A stretch of DNA of 64,000 nt, taken from positions 930,001 through 994,000 of the forward strand of contig NZ_JAEPWM010000001.1 in the NCBI RefSeq assembly GCF_016654015.1. Direction: 5' to 3'. The translations under genes and the position numbers were made by a program. The stretch is from Ramlibacter ginsenosidimutans. GTDB taxonomy: Bacteria; Pseudomonadota; Gammaproteobacteria; Burkholderiales; Burkholderiaceae_C. Below, piece after piece: positions 44,584 through 54,185 of this stretch. Positions within the stretch are counted from its first letter, which is position 1. The number at the start of each line of letters is the position of its first letter. The notes under the pieces are model-generated. The model searched no databases, was not told the DNA's origin, and saw nothing but the letters and a program-made list of their open reading frames with translations.

Positions 44584-44991
44584 TCAGGCCGGCAGGCAGG
44601 TCATCGCCAGCACCTGCAGGCCGGCCAGGCGCTTCTTCATGCGCAGCACCTCGCGGTCCTTGCTGAGCAGCGTGCAGCGGTGCGCGACGGCGAGGTCGAT
44701 GAACTTCTGGTCGTCCGGATCGCCGCAGGTGACGGGCGCCTTGGCGGGTGCGTCGACCAGCACCGCGTGACGGTCGAAGTCGGCGAGCACGGGGTCGGCG
44801 GCGCCGCGGTGGAAGCGGACCCGCGCCGCGATCTTGGGATAGTCGAGCACGCGCGCGAGCTCTTCGCGCATCGCGGCGGTGGCCACCCAGCGCAGGGCGC
44901 CCGCTGCGAGCCCGCGGTCGATCGGCTGCACCCGCGGGTCGCGGAAGACCAGCAGGTCCAGCACGATGTTGGTGTCAAGAACCAGCTGCAT
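44584..44991 (-). CDS. PIN-domain protein (putative VapC-like nuclease)
   Basis: This 135-residue protein of the PIN-family 'toxin component' group opens MQLVLDTNIVLDLLVF (first acidic residue Asp6) and has the later acidic group GDPDDQKFIDLAV, giving the metal site of a ribonuclease. No small antitoxin gene is adjacent: the start overlaps the methyltransferase gene by 17 bases on the same strand. It may be an orphan toxin or a housekeeping PIN nuclease. Confidence 0.82.
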   Translation of the reverse strand: MQLVLDTNIVLDLLVFRDPRVQPIDRGLAAGALRWVATAAMREELARVLDYPKIAARVRFHRGAADPVLADFDRHAVLVDAPAKAPVTCGDPDDQKFIDLAVAHRCTLLSKDREVLRMKKRLAGLQVLAMTCLPA

Positions 44992-46207
44992 CGCTGCGCG
45001 CGCCCCGCGGCTCGCGGGCCGAGCCAGCAACCATGTCGAAGCGGAACAGGCGGCACTCGATCGCGCCGTTCCACATCGGCACCCTGCGGGTTTCCTTCAG
45101 CCGCATGCGGCCGGGCAGCTTGGCATCCGGCGACAGCACCCACGCGGTCCAGCCCGCGTAGTGGCGCTTCCAGTGCGTGGCGAGCTGCGCGAAGAAGTCG
45201 CCGGCCTGCTCCATCTGCGCCTGCTCGCGGCCGCCCCGGCCGCGGCCCGCGATGCCCGCGGCCTCGATGCGCTCGCCGTAAGGCGGGTTCAGCAGCATCA
45301 CGCCGGGCGCATCGCCGGGCGGCATGCGCTGCAGCGCGTCGCCGCCACGGAACTGCACGGCATCGGCGACGCCCGCGCGTTCCGCGTTGCGCTGCGCGAA
45401 GTCGACCATGCGGAAGGCCACGTCGCTGCCGAAGATCGCTGCCGTGGGTGCGTGGCGCGCCGCCTGCGCCTCGGCCTTCAGCGCCTGCCATTCGGCGGGC
45501 GCGTGCAGCTTCAGCCGCTCGAAGCCGAAGCGGCGCAGCAGCCCGGGCGCGATGTTGCAGGCGACCTGCGCGGCCTCGATCGCGATGGTGCCGCTGCCGC
45601 AGCACGGGTCGTACAGCGGCGTGCGCGCGTCCCAGCCGCTGGCCGCGATCATCGCGGCGGCCAGCGTCTCCTTCAGCGGCGCCTCGCCCTTGTCTTCGCG
45701 CCAGCCGCGCTTGAACAGCGGCTCGCCCGAGGTGTCCATGTAGATCGTCACGGTGTCCGCGCCGAGGTGCGCAAAGATGCGAACCACCGGGCGCTGGGTG
45801 TCGACGTCCGGCCGGGCGCCGCCCCGATCGCGGAAGCGGTCGGCCACCGCGTCCTTGATCCGCAACGCAGCGAAGTTCAGGCTCTTGAGCGGGCTGGCGT
45901 GCGCGGTGATCTCGATCTTGAAGCTGTCGCGCGTGGAGAACCACTGCTCCCACGCGATCGCCGATGCGGCGTCGTAGAGATCCTGCTCGGCGCGGTAGGG
46001 CTGGTGCGCAAGCTGCACCAGCACGCGCACGGCGAGCCGGCTTTGCAGGTTGAGCTTCATCACCTCGGGCCAGCCGGCGAGCAGTTGCACGCCGCCACGC
46101 GCGGTGCGCACGTCACGCGCCGCATCGCCGCACACGCGCGTCACTTCCTCGGCCAGCCAGGCTTCGACGCCGCCGGCACAAGGCAGGAACAAATGGAATT
46201 GCATCAT
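44975..46207 (-). CDS. rlmL: 23S rRNA (guanine-N2)-methyltransferase, RlmL-type with THUMP domain
   Basis: This 410-residue class I SAM methyltransferase is predicted to methylate G2445 of 23S rRNA. A THUMP-containing N-terminal half (to about 160) precedes the SAM site DPCCGSGTIAIEAA and catalytic NPPYGER. E. coli has an RlmK domain fused behind; here that part is absent, as in other betaproteobacteria. The start is taken at MMQFHLFLPCAGG; an upstream extension crosses the rpoN terminator region. Confidence 0.87.
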   Translation of the reverse strand: MMQFHLFLPCAGGVEAWLAEEVTRVCGDAARDVRTARGGVQLLAGWPEVMKLNLQSRLAVRVLVQLAHQPYRAEQDLYDAASAIAWEQWFSTRDSFKIEITAHASPLKSLNFAALRIKDAVADRFRDRGGARPDVDTQRPVVRIFAHLGADTVTIYMDTSGEPLFKRGWREDKGEAPLKETLAAAMIAASGWDARTPLYDPCCGSGTIAIEAAQVACNIAPGLLRRFGFERLKLHAPAEWQALKAEAQAARHAPTAAIFGSDVAFRMVDFAQRNAERAGVADAVQFRGGDALQRMPPGDAPGVMLLNPPYGERIEAAGIAGRGRGGREQAQMEQAGDFFAQLATHWKRHYAGWTAWVLSPDAKLPGRMRLKETRRVPMWNGAIECRLFRFDMVAGSAREPRGARSDAAGS

Positions 46208-46253
46208 CAGCAAACCTCCCCCAGGCTTGTCCGCTGCGCGACCTTCGCCTCCC

Positions 46254-46273
46254 CCCTCCGCAAGCGGAGGGGG
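46254..46273 (-). terminator. GC-rich hairpin after rpoN
   Basis: CCCCTCCG pairs with CGGAGGGG around a CAAG loop in the 94-base gap between rpoN and rlmL. No T run follows, so it may be a Rho-dependent or RNA-stabilising structure rather than a true intrinsic terminator. Confidence 0.35.
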
Positions 46274-46301
46274 CGAGCGCCTTCGGGCGGCCGTGCGGCG
46301 C

Positions 46302-47846
46302 TCATAGCGCCTTGCGCAGGTTGGCGGGCGCGATCCGCAGCGCCTCGCGGTACTTCGCCACCGTGCGGCGCGCGCATTCGATCCCCTGCTCCTTGAGCAG
46401 CTCGGAGATCTGGCTGTCCGACAGCGGCTTGTTCGCATTCTCGGCGGCGACGAACTGGCGGATCAGTGCGCGCACCGCGGTGCTGGAGGCGTTGCCGCCG
46501 GTCTCCGTGCCGAGCGCGGAGCCGAAGAAGTACTTCAGCTCGAAGGTGCCGAAGGGCGTGGCCATGTACTTGGCCGTCGTCACGCGCGAGATGGTGGACT
46601 CGTGCAGCCCCAGCTCGTCGGCGATCTCGCGCAACACCAGCGGGCGCATCGCCAGCTCGCCGTGGATGAAGAAGTTGCGCTGCCGCTCCACGATGGCGGA
46701 CGACACGCGCAGGATGGTGTCGAAGCGCTGCTGGATGTTCTTGATGAACCAGCGCGCCTCCTGCAGGCGCTGCTGCAGCGCCTGGTGCCCTTCGCCACGG
46801 TGCGCCTTCAGCGCGCCCGCATAGACGTCGTGCACGCGCAGGCGTGGCATCACGTCGGGATTGAGTTGCACGCGGAAGTTCATGCGCGGCCCGCGGCCCA
46901 CCTGCGTGACGATCACGTCCGGCACGACGATGTTGCGCTCCACGTCGATGAAGCGCCGACCCGGCTTCGGTTCCAGGCGGGTGATCAGCGCGATCGCGGA
47001 CTTGACCTCCGCGTCGCTGCCGCCGCATAACTGCGCGAGCCGGCGCACGTCGCGCTTGGCGAGCAGGTCGATCGGTTGCTGGCACACCTTGATGGCGATG
47101 GGGCACACCGCGTTGCCCGGGCTCGTGTCCTGCATCGCCCGCAGCTGCAGCATCAGGCACTCGGCCAGGTTGCGCGCACCGACGCCGGGCGGGTCGAGGC
47201 TCTGCAGCAGGCGCAGGGCGACCGTGAAGCGGTGCTGCAACTCTTCCTGCTGTTCCAGGTCGTCGGGCGCGAGACCGCGGGCGAGCTCCTCCAGCGAGTC
47301 CTCAAGGTAGCCGTCGTCGTTGAGCGATTCGATCAGGAAGCGCAGCGCCATCCGGTCCGTTTCGGACAGGCGCAGCGACAGCGCCTGCCGGTGCAGCCAG
47401 GAGGGGAGCGACTCGCTGCCGCGCGCGAGGTCGGTGGCGTCGACTTCCTCGTCGCCGGTGTCGCGGCGCGCGGCCGGCGCATCGCCGCCCCACTCGCCGT
47501 CGTCGGCCACGGTCTCGGTGGTGCCATCGCCCTCCCAGCTCGGCGCCTCTTCCGGCTCGCCTTCGGGCTCGCTCGCGGGCGTGCTGCTCGTCGCCTCGGC
47601 GGCAGGCGCAGGCTCGTACGCGGATTCGGATTCGCCGTCGTCCTGCGCGCGCGCATCGGAGGTCGCGATGCCGAACTCCTCTGGCGCATCGTCGCCCTGC
47701 ACCTCCAGGAACGGGTTTTCGTCCAGCATCTGCTGGATCTCCTGGCCCAGTTCGAGCGTGGACAACTGCAGCAGGCGGATCGACTGCTGCAGCTGCGGCG
47801 TGAGCGCCAGGTGCTGGGAGACCCGGAGCGAGAGCCCCTGTTTCAT
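46302..47846 (-). CDS. rpoN: RNA polymerase sigma-54 factor
   Basis: Sigma-54 (514 residues) directs polymerase to -24/-12 promoters activated by enhancer-binding proteins. The glutamine/leucine-rich region I (TPQLQQSIRLLQLSTLELGQ) is followed by an acidic linker (about 50-125), the core-binding region, and the C-terminal RpoN box ARRTVAKYREAL. It lies 22 bases after lptB, the usual neighbour in proteobacteria. Confidence 0.97.
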   Translation of the reverse strand: MKQGLSLRVSQHLALTPQLQQSIRLLQLSTLELGQEIQQMLDENPFLEVQGDDAPEEFGIATSDARAQDDGESESAYEPAPAAEATSSTPASEPEGEPEEAPSWEGDGTTETVADDGEWGGDAPAARRDTGDEEVDATDLARGSESLPSWLHRQALSLRLSETDRMALRFLIESLNDDGYLEDSLEELARGLAPDDLEQQEELQHRFTVALRLLQSLDPPGVGARNLAECLMLQLRAMQDTSPGNAVCPIAIKVCQQPIDLLAKRDVRRLAQLCGGSDAEVKSAIALITRLEPKPGRRFIDVERNIVVPDVIVTQVGRGPRMNFRVQLNPDVMPRLRVHDVYAGALKAHRGEGHQALQQRLQEARWFIKNIQQRFDTILRVSSAIVERQRNFFIHGELAMRPLVLREIADELGLHESTISRVTTAKYMATPFGTFELKYFFGSALGTETGGNASSTAVRALIRQFVAAENANKPLSDSQISELLKEQGIECARRTVAKYREALRIAPANLRKAL

Positions 47847-47868
47847 ACGTCCTGCCCGGGGGTCCGCA

Positions 47869-48654
47869 TCACATCCTGAAGTGCTCGCCGAGGTAGACCC
47901 GGCGCACGTCGGCGTTGTTCACGATTTCGGCGGGCGTGCCCTGCGCCAGCACGCTGCCCTCGCTGATGATGTAGGCGTGGTCGCAGATGCCCAGCGTCTC
48001 GCGCACGTTGTGGTCGGTGATCAGCACACCGATGCCGCGCGACTTGAGGAAGCCGATGATGCGCTGGATCTCGATCACGGCGATGGGGTCGATGCCGGCG
48101 AAGGGCTCGTCCAGCAGGATGAATTGCGGCTGGGTCGCCAGCGCGCGCGCGATCTCCACCCGGCGCCGCTCGCCGCCGGACAGTGCCAGCGCCGGGGAGT
48201 CGCGCAGGTGGTCCACCCGCAGGTCCTGCAGCAGGCGCGTCAGGCGCCGCTCGATCTCCGCGCCCGGGAGCTGCCGGCCGCTCTCGTCCCGCTGCAGCTC
48301 CAGCACGGCGCGCACGTTGTCCTGCACGTTCAGCTTGCGGAAGATCGACGCTTCCTGCGGCAGGTAGGACAGGCCGAGGCGCGAGCGGCGATGGATCGGC
48401 ATGTGCTCCACGGCCTGGCCGGCGATGGAGATCTCGCCGCCGTCGGCGCGCACCAGGCCGACGATCATGTAGAAGGACGTCGTCTTGCCGGCGCCGTTGG
48501 GCCCGAGCAGGCCCACGACCTCGCCCTTGCCGACGCTGACCGAGACGTCCTGCACCACCTTGCGCCCGCCATAGGACTTCCGCAGGTGCCGCGCCTCCAG
48601 GCGGCTGGCGACCGCTGCCGCGGGCGCGGCGTGCACTGTCTCGGCATCCCCCAT
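47869..48654 (-). CDS. lptB: LPS export ABC transporter ATP-binding protein
   Basis: LptB (261 residues) powers extraction of LPS from the inner membrane with LptFG. Walker [10 protein letters not shown] is near residues 50-58, signature [15 protein letters not shown] and Walker [14 protein letters not shown] follow, then the switch His in TDHNVRE. The start is ATG at 48654, sharing one base with the lptA stop (TGATG); an in-frame TTG just before is not needed. Confidence 0.96.
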   Translation of the reverse strand: MGDAETVHAAPAAAVASRLEARHLRKSYGGRKVVQDVSVSVGKGEVVGLLGPNGAGKTTSFYMIVGLVRADGGEISIAGQAVEHMPIHRRSRLGLSYLPQEASIFRKLNVQDNVRAVLELQRDESGRQLPGAEIERRLTRLLQDLRVDHLRDSPALALSGGERRRVEIARALATQPQFILLDEPFAGIDPIAVIEIQRIIGFLKSRGIGVLITDHNVRETLGICDHAYIISEGSVLAQGTPAEIVNNADVRRVYLGEHFRM

Positions 48655-49328
48655 CAACGAACCTCCTGCTGCCCCAGCGTGGTCGACGGACGCAAGCGCG
48701 CCGGCGGCGTCGCCGAAGCGGCCGGGCGCGGTGCCGATGCGGCCGCCGCGGCGCCGGAGGCGGCGGTGCCGGAAGCGGCGGCGGCGCCGGAAGCCGCCTG
48801 GCGGGGTGCCAGCGTCGCCTTCACCCGCCCGCCGGGATTCGACGGCGTGGCCGCGGCGACGCCGCCGTCCACCGTGAACTGGTCGTTGGAGTTGTCGTAG
48901 GTGATGACCGAGCCGCTGGTCTCGTCATTGACGGTCGCACCGCGCAGGCGCCGCATCTCCGCGCGCCCGATGAACTTCACGCGGTCGGCCTTGCCGTCGT
49001 AATCGATGGAGTCGCCCTCGCCCTCGATGAATTCGTCGACGCCTTCGCGCTTCTGGCGAAAGAAGGCGCGCTTGCCGGGCTCCGCCGTCACCACGCCGTA
49101 CTGGTAGCCCTCGGGGTCCTGGTGCACGGTCATCTTGCCGCCGCGGATCACGATGGTTCCCTTGGTCACCACGACCTTGCCGGTGAACACGCTGGTCTGC
49201 TGCAGGTCGTCGTAGCGCAGCGAGTCGGCCTCGACGTTCATCGGCTTGTCGCGATCGGCCTTCTCGGCGAAGACAGGGGCGGCCGCCAGGGCCAGTGCCA
49301 GCGCGAGGAGCGAGGGGATGTTCTTCAT
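48654..49328 (-). CDS. lptA: Lipopolysaccharide transport periplasmic protein LptA
   Basis: This 224-residue periplasmic bridge protein has a signal peptide ([21 protein letters not shown]) and an OstA-type beta-jellyroll ([39 protein letters not shown]). An Ala/Ser/Pro-rich tail of about 50 residues follows. LptC, which often precedes lptA, is not adjacent: the upstream gene is dsbA. Confidence 0.95.
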   Translation of the reverse strand: MKNIPSLLALALALAAAPVFAEKADRDKPMNVEADSLRYDDLQQTSVFTGKVVVTKGTIVIRGGKMTVHQDPEGYQYGVVTAEPGKRAFFRQKREGVDEFIEGEGDSIDYDGKADRVKFIGRAEMRRLRGATVNDETSGSVITYDNSNDQFTVDGGVAAATPSNPGGRVKATLAPRQAASGAAAASGTAASGAAAAASAPRPAASATPPARLRPSTTLGQQEVR

Positions 49329-49478
49329 ATCGGCACGAATCTTGCTGCGATTGTACCGGGGATCGCATTGCACGCGGCGATGCACGGGTCTCTTTGCATG
49401 CGATCGAGCGAATGCGACGCAGCTCAAGCCGGCGCCCTCGGCTGCGCCCTGCCCCCGGCCTATGGCCTCGGGAACGAA

Positions 49479-49501
49479 CGTCGCCCCCCGCCGGGGCGAC
49501 G
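49479..49501 (-). terminator. Hairpin terminator after dsbA
   Basis: CGTCGCCCC pairs perfectly with GGGGCGACG (9 bp, loop of five) starting 8 bases after the dsbA stop; TTCGTTCCC follows on the minus strand. It probably separates dsbA from the lptAB-rpoN unit. Confidence 0.55.
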
Positions 49502-49509
49502 CCTGCGAC

Positions 49510-50160
49510 TCACTTGCGGGTGCGCGCCTGTGCGACCAGGTAGTCCACCACCATCAGCGCGCGCTCCATGCTGCCGGCCATGGTGCCGTCCGTGTAGTAG
49601 CGGCCCGCCACGCCGATGGCGGGCACGCCGTCGACCTGGTAGTCGTCCTGCAACTGCTTCGCCTTGCGCGCCTTGGTGGCCACGCCGAACGAGTTGTACA
49701 TCGCCTGGAACTTCGCGCGGTCGAGGCCATTGCGCTCGGCGAAATCGAGGATGCGGTCCTCGCGGTCGGTGGGCAGGTGCTGCTGGTGGATCGCGGCGAA
49801 CACCTTGTCGTGCAGTTCGTCGACCTTGCCCATCGCTTCCAGCGTGTAGTAGAGGCGCTGCTGCGGCACGAAGTCGTCGCGGAACGCGACGGGCACGCGG
49901 CGGAAGGACACGTCCGGCGGCAGCTTCTTGAGCCAGGTATTGAGCAGGGGCTCGAAGGCATTGCAGTGGGGGCAGCTGTACCAGAAGAACTCGACCACCT
50001 CGATCTTGCCCGCGGGCGCTTCCACCGGCGCCCTGCCGTCCAGGGTGTGGAAGTCCTTGCCGTCCTCCGGCTTGCCCTGGGCCAGCCCCAGCTGCGGCCA
50101 GGCCAGCGCGGAGGCACCCACCAGGGCGGCCGCGCTGCCCGCGAACTCGCGACGATTCAT
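49510..50160 (-). CDS. dsbA: Thiol:disulfide interchange protein DsbA
   Basis: This 216-residue periplasmic oxidase puts disulfide bonds into exported proteins. The active site is Cys63-Pro-His-Cys66 (YSCPHCNAF), with the cis-Pro loop in DGVPAIGV. The leader MNRREFAGSAAALVGASALA has a twin-arginine-like RREF followed by a hydrophobic core, so export by Tat is possible. It is preceded by a SPOR gene, 70 bases away. Confidence 0.95.
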   Translation of the reverse strand: MNRREFAGSAAALVGASALAWPQLGLAQGKPEDGKDFHTLDGRAPVEAPAGKIEVVEFFWYSCPHCNAFEPLLNTWLKKLPPDVSFRRVPVAFRDDFVPQQRLYYTLEAMGKVDELHDKVFAAIHQQHLPTDREDRILDFAERNGLDRAKFQAMYNSFGVATKARKAKQLQDDYQVDGVPAIGVAGRYYTDGTMAGSMERALMVVDYLVAQARTRK

Positions 50161-50230
50161 TGCTGTTTTCTCCTTGAAGAGGCTCTGAGCGGCGGCCCCG
50201 GCGATGGTTCCGCCGCCGGGCGCTGCGCCG

Positions 50231-50893
50231 CTACCGCTGGACGCGCACCAGCGCGGTGTCGAAACCGCCGGAGTCCAGCTTGTCCTTCTGCCGGTCCGCG
50301 TCGTCCTTGCTGTTGAACGGACCCACGCGCACGCGGTACACCTGCCGGCCCGATTGCTCGCGCTCGGAGACCTTGGCCTCGATGCCCATGAGGGACAGCT
50401 TGGCGCGCTGCGCTTCGGCGTCCTCCGGCGTGCGGAAGGCGCCGGCCTGCACGAAATAGATGAAGGGGTCGGTGCCGCCACCGCTCTTGGCGGCGGCCAG
50501 TTCGCCCAGCGGATCGGCCGGCGCAGGCCGGCCCGCCACTGCAGGCGCCTCGGGCTGCTTGTCCTTGCCGGCGCTCGCGCCCTGGGCCGGCTGCGCCGAC
50601 TCGGGCGCCTTCGCGAACGGTGCCGTGGGCGCCGCCGCGGCGCTGGCCGGGATGCCGGGCGCAGGCGGCAGCGGCTTGGCGGGATTCTTCCCGTACAGCG
50701 GTGCGTTCGGATCCCAGTTCTGGTTCTTGCGCGATTCGGCGGCGTCCTGTTCCGCCGACCGGCTCGCGCCCTTGTTCAGGAAGGGCACGGGCACCTTCGT
50801 GACGTAGACGGCCACCGCGAGGGCCGCCGCCAGGCCCAGAACGATGCCGATGATGATCCCGACGAGGGTGTTGCCGCGTTGCTTTGGTTTCAT
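50231..50893 (-). CDS. SPOR-domain membrane protein
   Basis: This 220-residue bitopic protein has a short cytoplasmic N-terminus (MKPKQRGNTLVG), a transmembrane helix at about 10-32, a long Ala/Pro-rich periplasmic linker, and a C-terminal SPOR domain (about 143-217: FIYFVQAGAFRTPEDAEAQR, YRVRVGPF). SPOR domains bind glycan strands lacking stem peptides at the division septum. The start is one ATG, two bases after the argS stop, so it is cotranscribed with argS. Confidence 0.9.
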   Translation of the reverse strand: MKPKQRGNTLVGIIIGIVLGLAAALAVAVYVTKVPVPFLNKGASRSAEQDAAESRKNQNWDPNAPLYGKNPAKPLPPAPGIPASAAAAPTAPFAKAPESAQPAQGASAGKDKQPEAPAVAGRPAPADPLGELAAAKSGGGTDPFIYFVQAGAFRTPEDAEAQRAKLSLMGIEAKVSEREQSGRQVYRVRVGPFNSKDDADRQKDKLDSGGFDTALVRVQR

Positions 50894-50895
50894 GC

Positions 50896-52569
50896 TCACA
50901 TCTTGGCCGGGGCACTCACGCCCAGCACAGCCAGTCCATTGTGCAACACCTGCGCGACCGCAGCCACGAGCGCGAGCCGCGCTTGTTTCAGCTTGTCGTC
51001 GTCCACCAGGATGCGCTCCGCGTCGTAGTAACTGTGATACGCCGCCGCCAGCTCGCGCAGGTAGAACGAGACGTCGTGCGGGGCGAAATCCGTCGCCGCC
51101 GCAGTGAGCATCTCCGGGTAGCGCGCCAGCTGCAGCATGAGATTCAACGCAGCCGGATGCTCCAGCGACGACAGGTCCGCGCCGGCCAGGCTGCGCGGGT
51201 CGCCGCCCCAGGCCGCGAGCACCGAGCAGATGCGCGCGTGCGCATACTGGACGTAGTACACGGGGTTGTCGTTGTTCTGCGCCAGGGCGAGGTCGACGTC
51301 GAACACGTATTCCGTGTCGGGCTTTCGCGACAGCAGGAAGAAGCGCACCGCGTCCTTGCTGGTCCATTCGATCAGGTCGCGCAGCGTCACGTAGCTGCCG
51401 GCGCGCTTGGAGATCTTCACCTCCTGGCCACCGCGCATCACGCGGACCATCGTGTGCAGCACGTAGTCGGGATAGCCCTCGGGAATGCCGACGCCCGCCG
51501 CCTGCAGTCCCGCGCGCACCCGCGCGATCGTGCCGTGGTGGTCCGTGCCCTGGATATTCACGACCTTGGTGAAGCCGCGCTCCCACTTGGTGATGTGGTA
51601 CGCGACGTCCGGCACGAAGTAGGTGTAGCTGCCGTCGCCCTTGCGCATCACGCGGTCCTTGTCGTCCCCGTACTCGGTGGACTTCAGCCACAAGGCGCCT
51701 TCGTGCTCGTAGGTCTTGCCCGCGTCGCGCAGCCGCTGCACCACCGCGTCGACCTTGCCGCTGGTGTAGAGGCTCGACTCGAGGTAGTACTGGTCGAATC
51801 GGACCGCGAACGCCTGCAGGTCCAGGTCCTGCTCGTGGCGCAGGTATGCGACTGCGAACAGGCGGATGCCGTCGAGGTCGTCGGGATCGCCGCTGGCCGT
51901 GAACTCGCGGTCGTCCGACTTCACCGTCTTGCGCGCGAGGAAGTCGTTGGCGATCTCCTGGATGTAGTCGCCGTTGTAGGCCGCCTCGGGCCACTGCGGG
52001 TCGCCGGGCTTGAAGCCCTTGGCGCGCAACTGCACCGAGGTGGCCAGCGTCTGGATCTGCACGCCGGCGTCGTTGTAATAGAACTCGCGATGGACGTTCC
52101 AGCCCTGCGTGGCGTACAGGTTGCAGATCGCGTCACCCAGCGCCGCCTGGCGCCCGTGGCCCACGTGCAGGGGCCCCGTGGGATTGGCGGACACGAATTC
52201 GACCAGCACGCGGCGTCCGTGCAGCGGCTGCTGGCCGAAGCCGGCGCCTAAGGCGAGCACCTCGCGCACGACCTCCTGCTTGGCTGCCTGCTTCAGGCGG
52301 ATGTTGAGGAAGCCGGGGCCCGCGATGTCCACCGCGTCGACCCAGCGCTGGAACGCGGGGGTGGCCAGCAGGCCGTCACGCAGCGTTTCGGCCAGCTGGC
52401 GGGGGTTGCGCTTCAGCGGCTTGGCGAGCTGCATCGCCGCGGTGCAGGCGAGGTCGCCGTGCGCCGCGACCTTGGGCAGCTCGAACGTCGCCTTCGCGCC
52501 CGCGCCCGGGGACAGCTGGTCCAGCCCGGCCGCCAGCGCGGCGAGCAAGTCTTGTTTGGCTTGGAGCAT
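50896..52569 (-). CDS. argS: Arginyl-tRNA synthetase
   Basis: This 557-residue class I synthetase charges tRNA-Arg. The HIGH-like motif HVGH is at residues 135-138 ([13 protein letters not shown]), and the KMSKS counterpart reads KISKRAG. The anticodon-binding domain ([18 protein letters not shown]) is at the end. A 101-base stem-loop element lies upstream of its start at 52627-52727. Confidence 0.97.
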   Translation of the reverse strand: MLQAKQDLLAALAAGLDQLSPGAGAKATFELPKVAAHGDLACTAAMQLAKPLKRNPRQLAETLRDGLLATPAFQRWVDAVDIAGPGFLNIRLKQAAKQEVVREVLALGAGFGQQPLHGRRVLVEFVSANPTGPLHVGHGRQAALGDAICNLYATQGWNVHREFYYNDAGVQIQTLATSVQLRAKGFKPGDPQWPEAAYNGDYIQEIANDFLARKTVKSDDREFTASGDPDDLDGIRLFAVAYLRHEQDLDLQAFAVRFDQYYLESSLYTSGKVDAVVQRLRDAGKTYEHEGALWLKSTEYGDDKDRVMRKGDGSYTYFVPDVAYHITKWERGFTKVVNIQGTDHHGTIARVRAGLQAAGVGIPEGYPDYVLHTMVRVMRGGQEVKISKRAGSYVTLRDLIEWTSKDAVRFFLLSRKPDTEYVFDVDLALAQNNDNPVYYVQYAHARICSVLAAWGGDPRSLAGADLSSLEHPAALNLMLQLARYPEMLTAAATDFAPHDVSFYLRELAAAYHSYYDAERILVDDDKLKQARLALVAAVAQVLHNGLAVLGVSAPAKM

Positions 52570-52626
52570 TGGGCCGATTCTAGAAGCTGGGGTGGCGAGG
52601 CACCCGCGAGACGCGGAATGTCCGCC

Positions 52627-52727
52627 AGAAGCTGTGAATGAATGGATCGCGCCCGCGACGGGGTGCCTGTGTCCCGACGGGCGTCAGGACGGCTCGCGCG
52701 GGTGCGAGCCATTCGTTCACAGCTTCT
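52627..52727. repeat. Long inverted repeat between DUF2214 gene and argS
   Basis: The left arm AGAAGCTGTGAATGAATGG (52627-52645) matches the reverse complement of the right arm CCATTCGTTCACAGCTTCT (52709-52727) with one mismatch in 19. The 63-base centre is G+C-rich and can also fold. The right arm reaches the stop codon of the gene before it. It could be a terminator with an elongated stem, an argS leader or a small mobile remnant. Confidence 0.7.
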
Positions 52728-53185
52728 CAGCCCTTCGCGCCGAAGCCCCGCGCCAGGAACACGGCGGCGAGCGGGATCAAGGGAATGATGTGCGCCTGGA
52801 GCATCACCAGCTTGCGCGCGCGCCGCACTTCGTCCGCGGTCGGCAGCGAGCCGTCCGCGCGCAAGGCCTTGCGCCAGCGCAGGAAGCGCAGGGTGGGCGC
52901 GATGGAGATCAGGGCCACGACCACGAAGGCGGCGATCTTCAGGTGCAGCAGCCAGTTGTGCACGTACCAGCCACTGCCCTTCACGCCCAGGAAGATGCGC
53001 AGCAGCCCGGTCACCAGCACGGCGGCGGCCGAGATGCCGTAGATGCGATCCACCTTCACCAGGCGCTCGACCACCGTGGCGTTCATCCACTCGGGCCGGC
53101 ACAGCGCGGCCTCGCTGCTGATGAACACCACCAGCGCGAGGATGGCGGAGATGTGGAGATACGCGAGGATGGATTCGAGGACCAT
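52727..53185 (-). CDS. DUF2214-family membrane protein
   Basis: This 152-residue integral membrane protein has four hydrophobic segments (ILAYLHISAILALVVFIS; GISAAAVLVTGLLRIFLG; LKIAAFVVVALISIAP; AHIIPLIPLAAVFLARGF). It matches the DUF2214 family of unknown function. Its start follows the LysR stop at two bases with no Shine-Dalgarno site, so translation is probably coupled to the regulator gene. Confidence 0.75.
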   Translation of the reverse strand: MVLESILAYLHISAILALVVFISSEAALCRPEWMNATVVERLVKVDRIYGISAAAVLVTGLLRIFLGVKGSGWYVHNWLLHLKIAAFVVVALISIAPTLRFLRWRKALRADGSLPTADEVRRARKLVMLQAHIIPLIPLAAVFLARGFGAKG

Positions 53186-53187
53186 GG

Positions 53188-54117
53188 TCAGGAGGGTGAA
53201 CCGCGCCAGAACTGCGGCTGGGCGTAATGGTGCTTGAGGAAGTCGATCCACAGCCGCACCCGCAGGGGCAGGTGCTTGCGCTGCGGAAAGACGGCGTAGA
53301 TGCCGTTCGGTGGCGCCGCGAACTCGGCCAGCACTTCCACCAGCCGGCCTTCGCTGATCTCGTGCTCCACCTCCCAGGTGCTGCGCCAGGCGATGCCCCA
53401 GCCCTGCAGGCACCAGTCGTGCAGCACCTGCCCGTCCGAGCAGTCCAGGGGTCCCGCCGGCCGGAAGTGCGTGAGCCCGCCTTCGCCGCCCGCCTCCGGC
53501 AACAGGAAGGCCCAGCCCCGCGTCTGCGAGGCATCGCTGGACAGCGTGAGGCAGTCGAACTTCGCCAGGTCGTCGGGATGCTGCGGCGTGCCGTGGCGCT
53601 TCAGGTAGCCGGGCGTGGCCACGCACAGGCGGCGGTTGTCGGCCAGGCGCACCGCGACCAGCGACGAATCCGGAAAGTCGCCGACGCGCACCGCGCAGTC
53701 GAAGCCTTCCCCGGGGACGTCGACCACGCGGTCGCTGAGATTGAGGGAGATGGTCACGTCCTGGTGCAGTTCGCGAAAGCGCGGCACCAGCGGTGCGACG
53801 TGGCGGCGGCCGAAGCCGGCCGGCGCGGTGATGCGCAGGTGGCCGCTGGCCTTGACGCCGCCGGCGCTGACGCTGGCCTCCGCGTTAGCGAAGTCGGCCA
53901 GCAGGCGCTGGCAATCCTCCAGGAAGGCGCTGCCTTCGTGCGTGAGGCTGATGCGCCGCGTGGTGCGCACCAGCAGCTTCACGCCCAGCCGCTCCTCGAG
54001 TGCATCGATGCGCCGGCCCATGATCGCGGGAGCGACGCCCTCTGCCCGCGCCGCGGCGGTGAGGCTGCCCTTGGTGGCGACCGAGACGAAGGATTCCAGC
54101 TGCTTGAGCTTGTCCAT
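53188..54117 (-). CDS. LysR-family transcriptional regulator
   Basis: This 309-residue regulator has the N-terminal winged helix-turn-helix (MDKLKQLESFVSVATKGSL, VAPAIMGRRIDALEERLGVK) and a substrate-binding domain (GHLRITAPAGFGRRHVAP...). The target is not evident: the next gene on the strand is the membrane protein it is coupled to, and the CoA transferase gene ends 68 bases upstream. No classical T-N11-A site could be assigned. Confidence 0.92.
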   Translation of the reverse strand: MDKLKQLESFVSVATKGSLTAAARAEGVAPAIMGRRIDALEERLGVKLLVRTTRRISLTHEGSAFLEDCQRLLADFANAEASVSAGGVKASGHLRITAPAGFGRRHVAPLVPRFRELHQDVTISLNLSDRVVDVPGEGFDCAVRVGDFPDSSLVAVRLADNRRLCVATPGYLKRHGTPQHPDDLAKFDCLTLSSDASQTRGWAFLLPEAGGEGGLTHFRPAGPLDCSDGQVLHDWCLQGWGIAWRSTWEVEHEISEGRLVEVLAEFAAPPNGIYAVFPQRKHLPLRVRLWIDFLKHHYAQPQFWRGSPS

Positions 54118-54185
54118 GCGGCGCCGATTATGCGCGCCGGGGTCAGCAATCCAACACATTCGGGCGGCGATTGCGCCGCGCGCGT

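Noticed and set aside
44584..44991. Full VapBC toxin-antitoxin pair
   Set aside because: No antitoxin-sized frame with a DNA-binding fold is adjacent.
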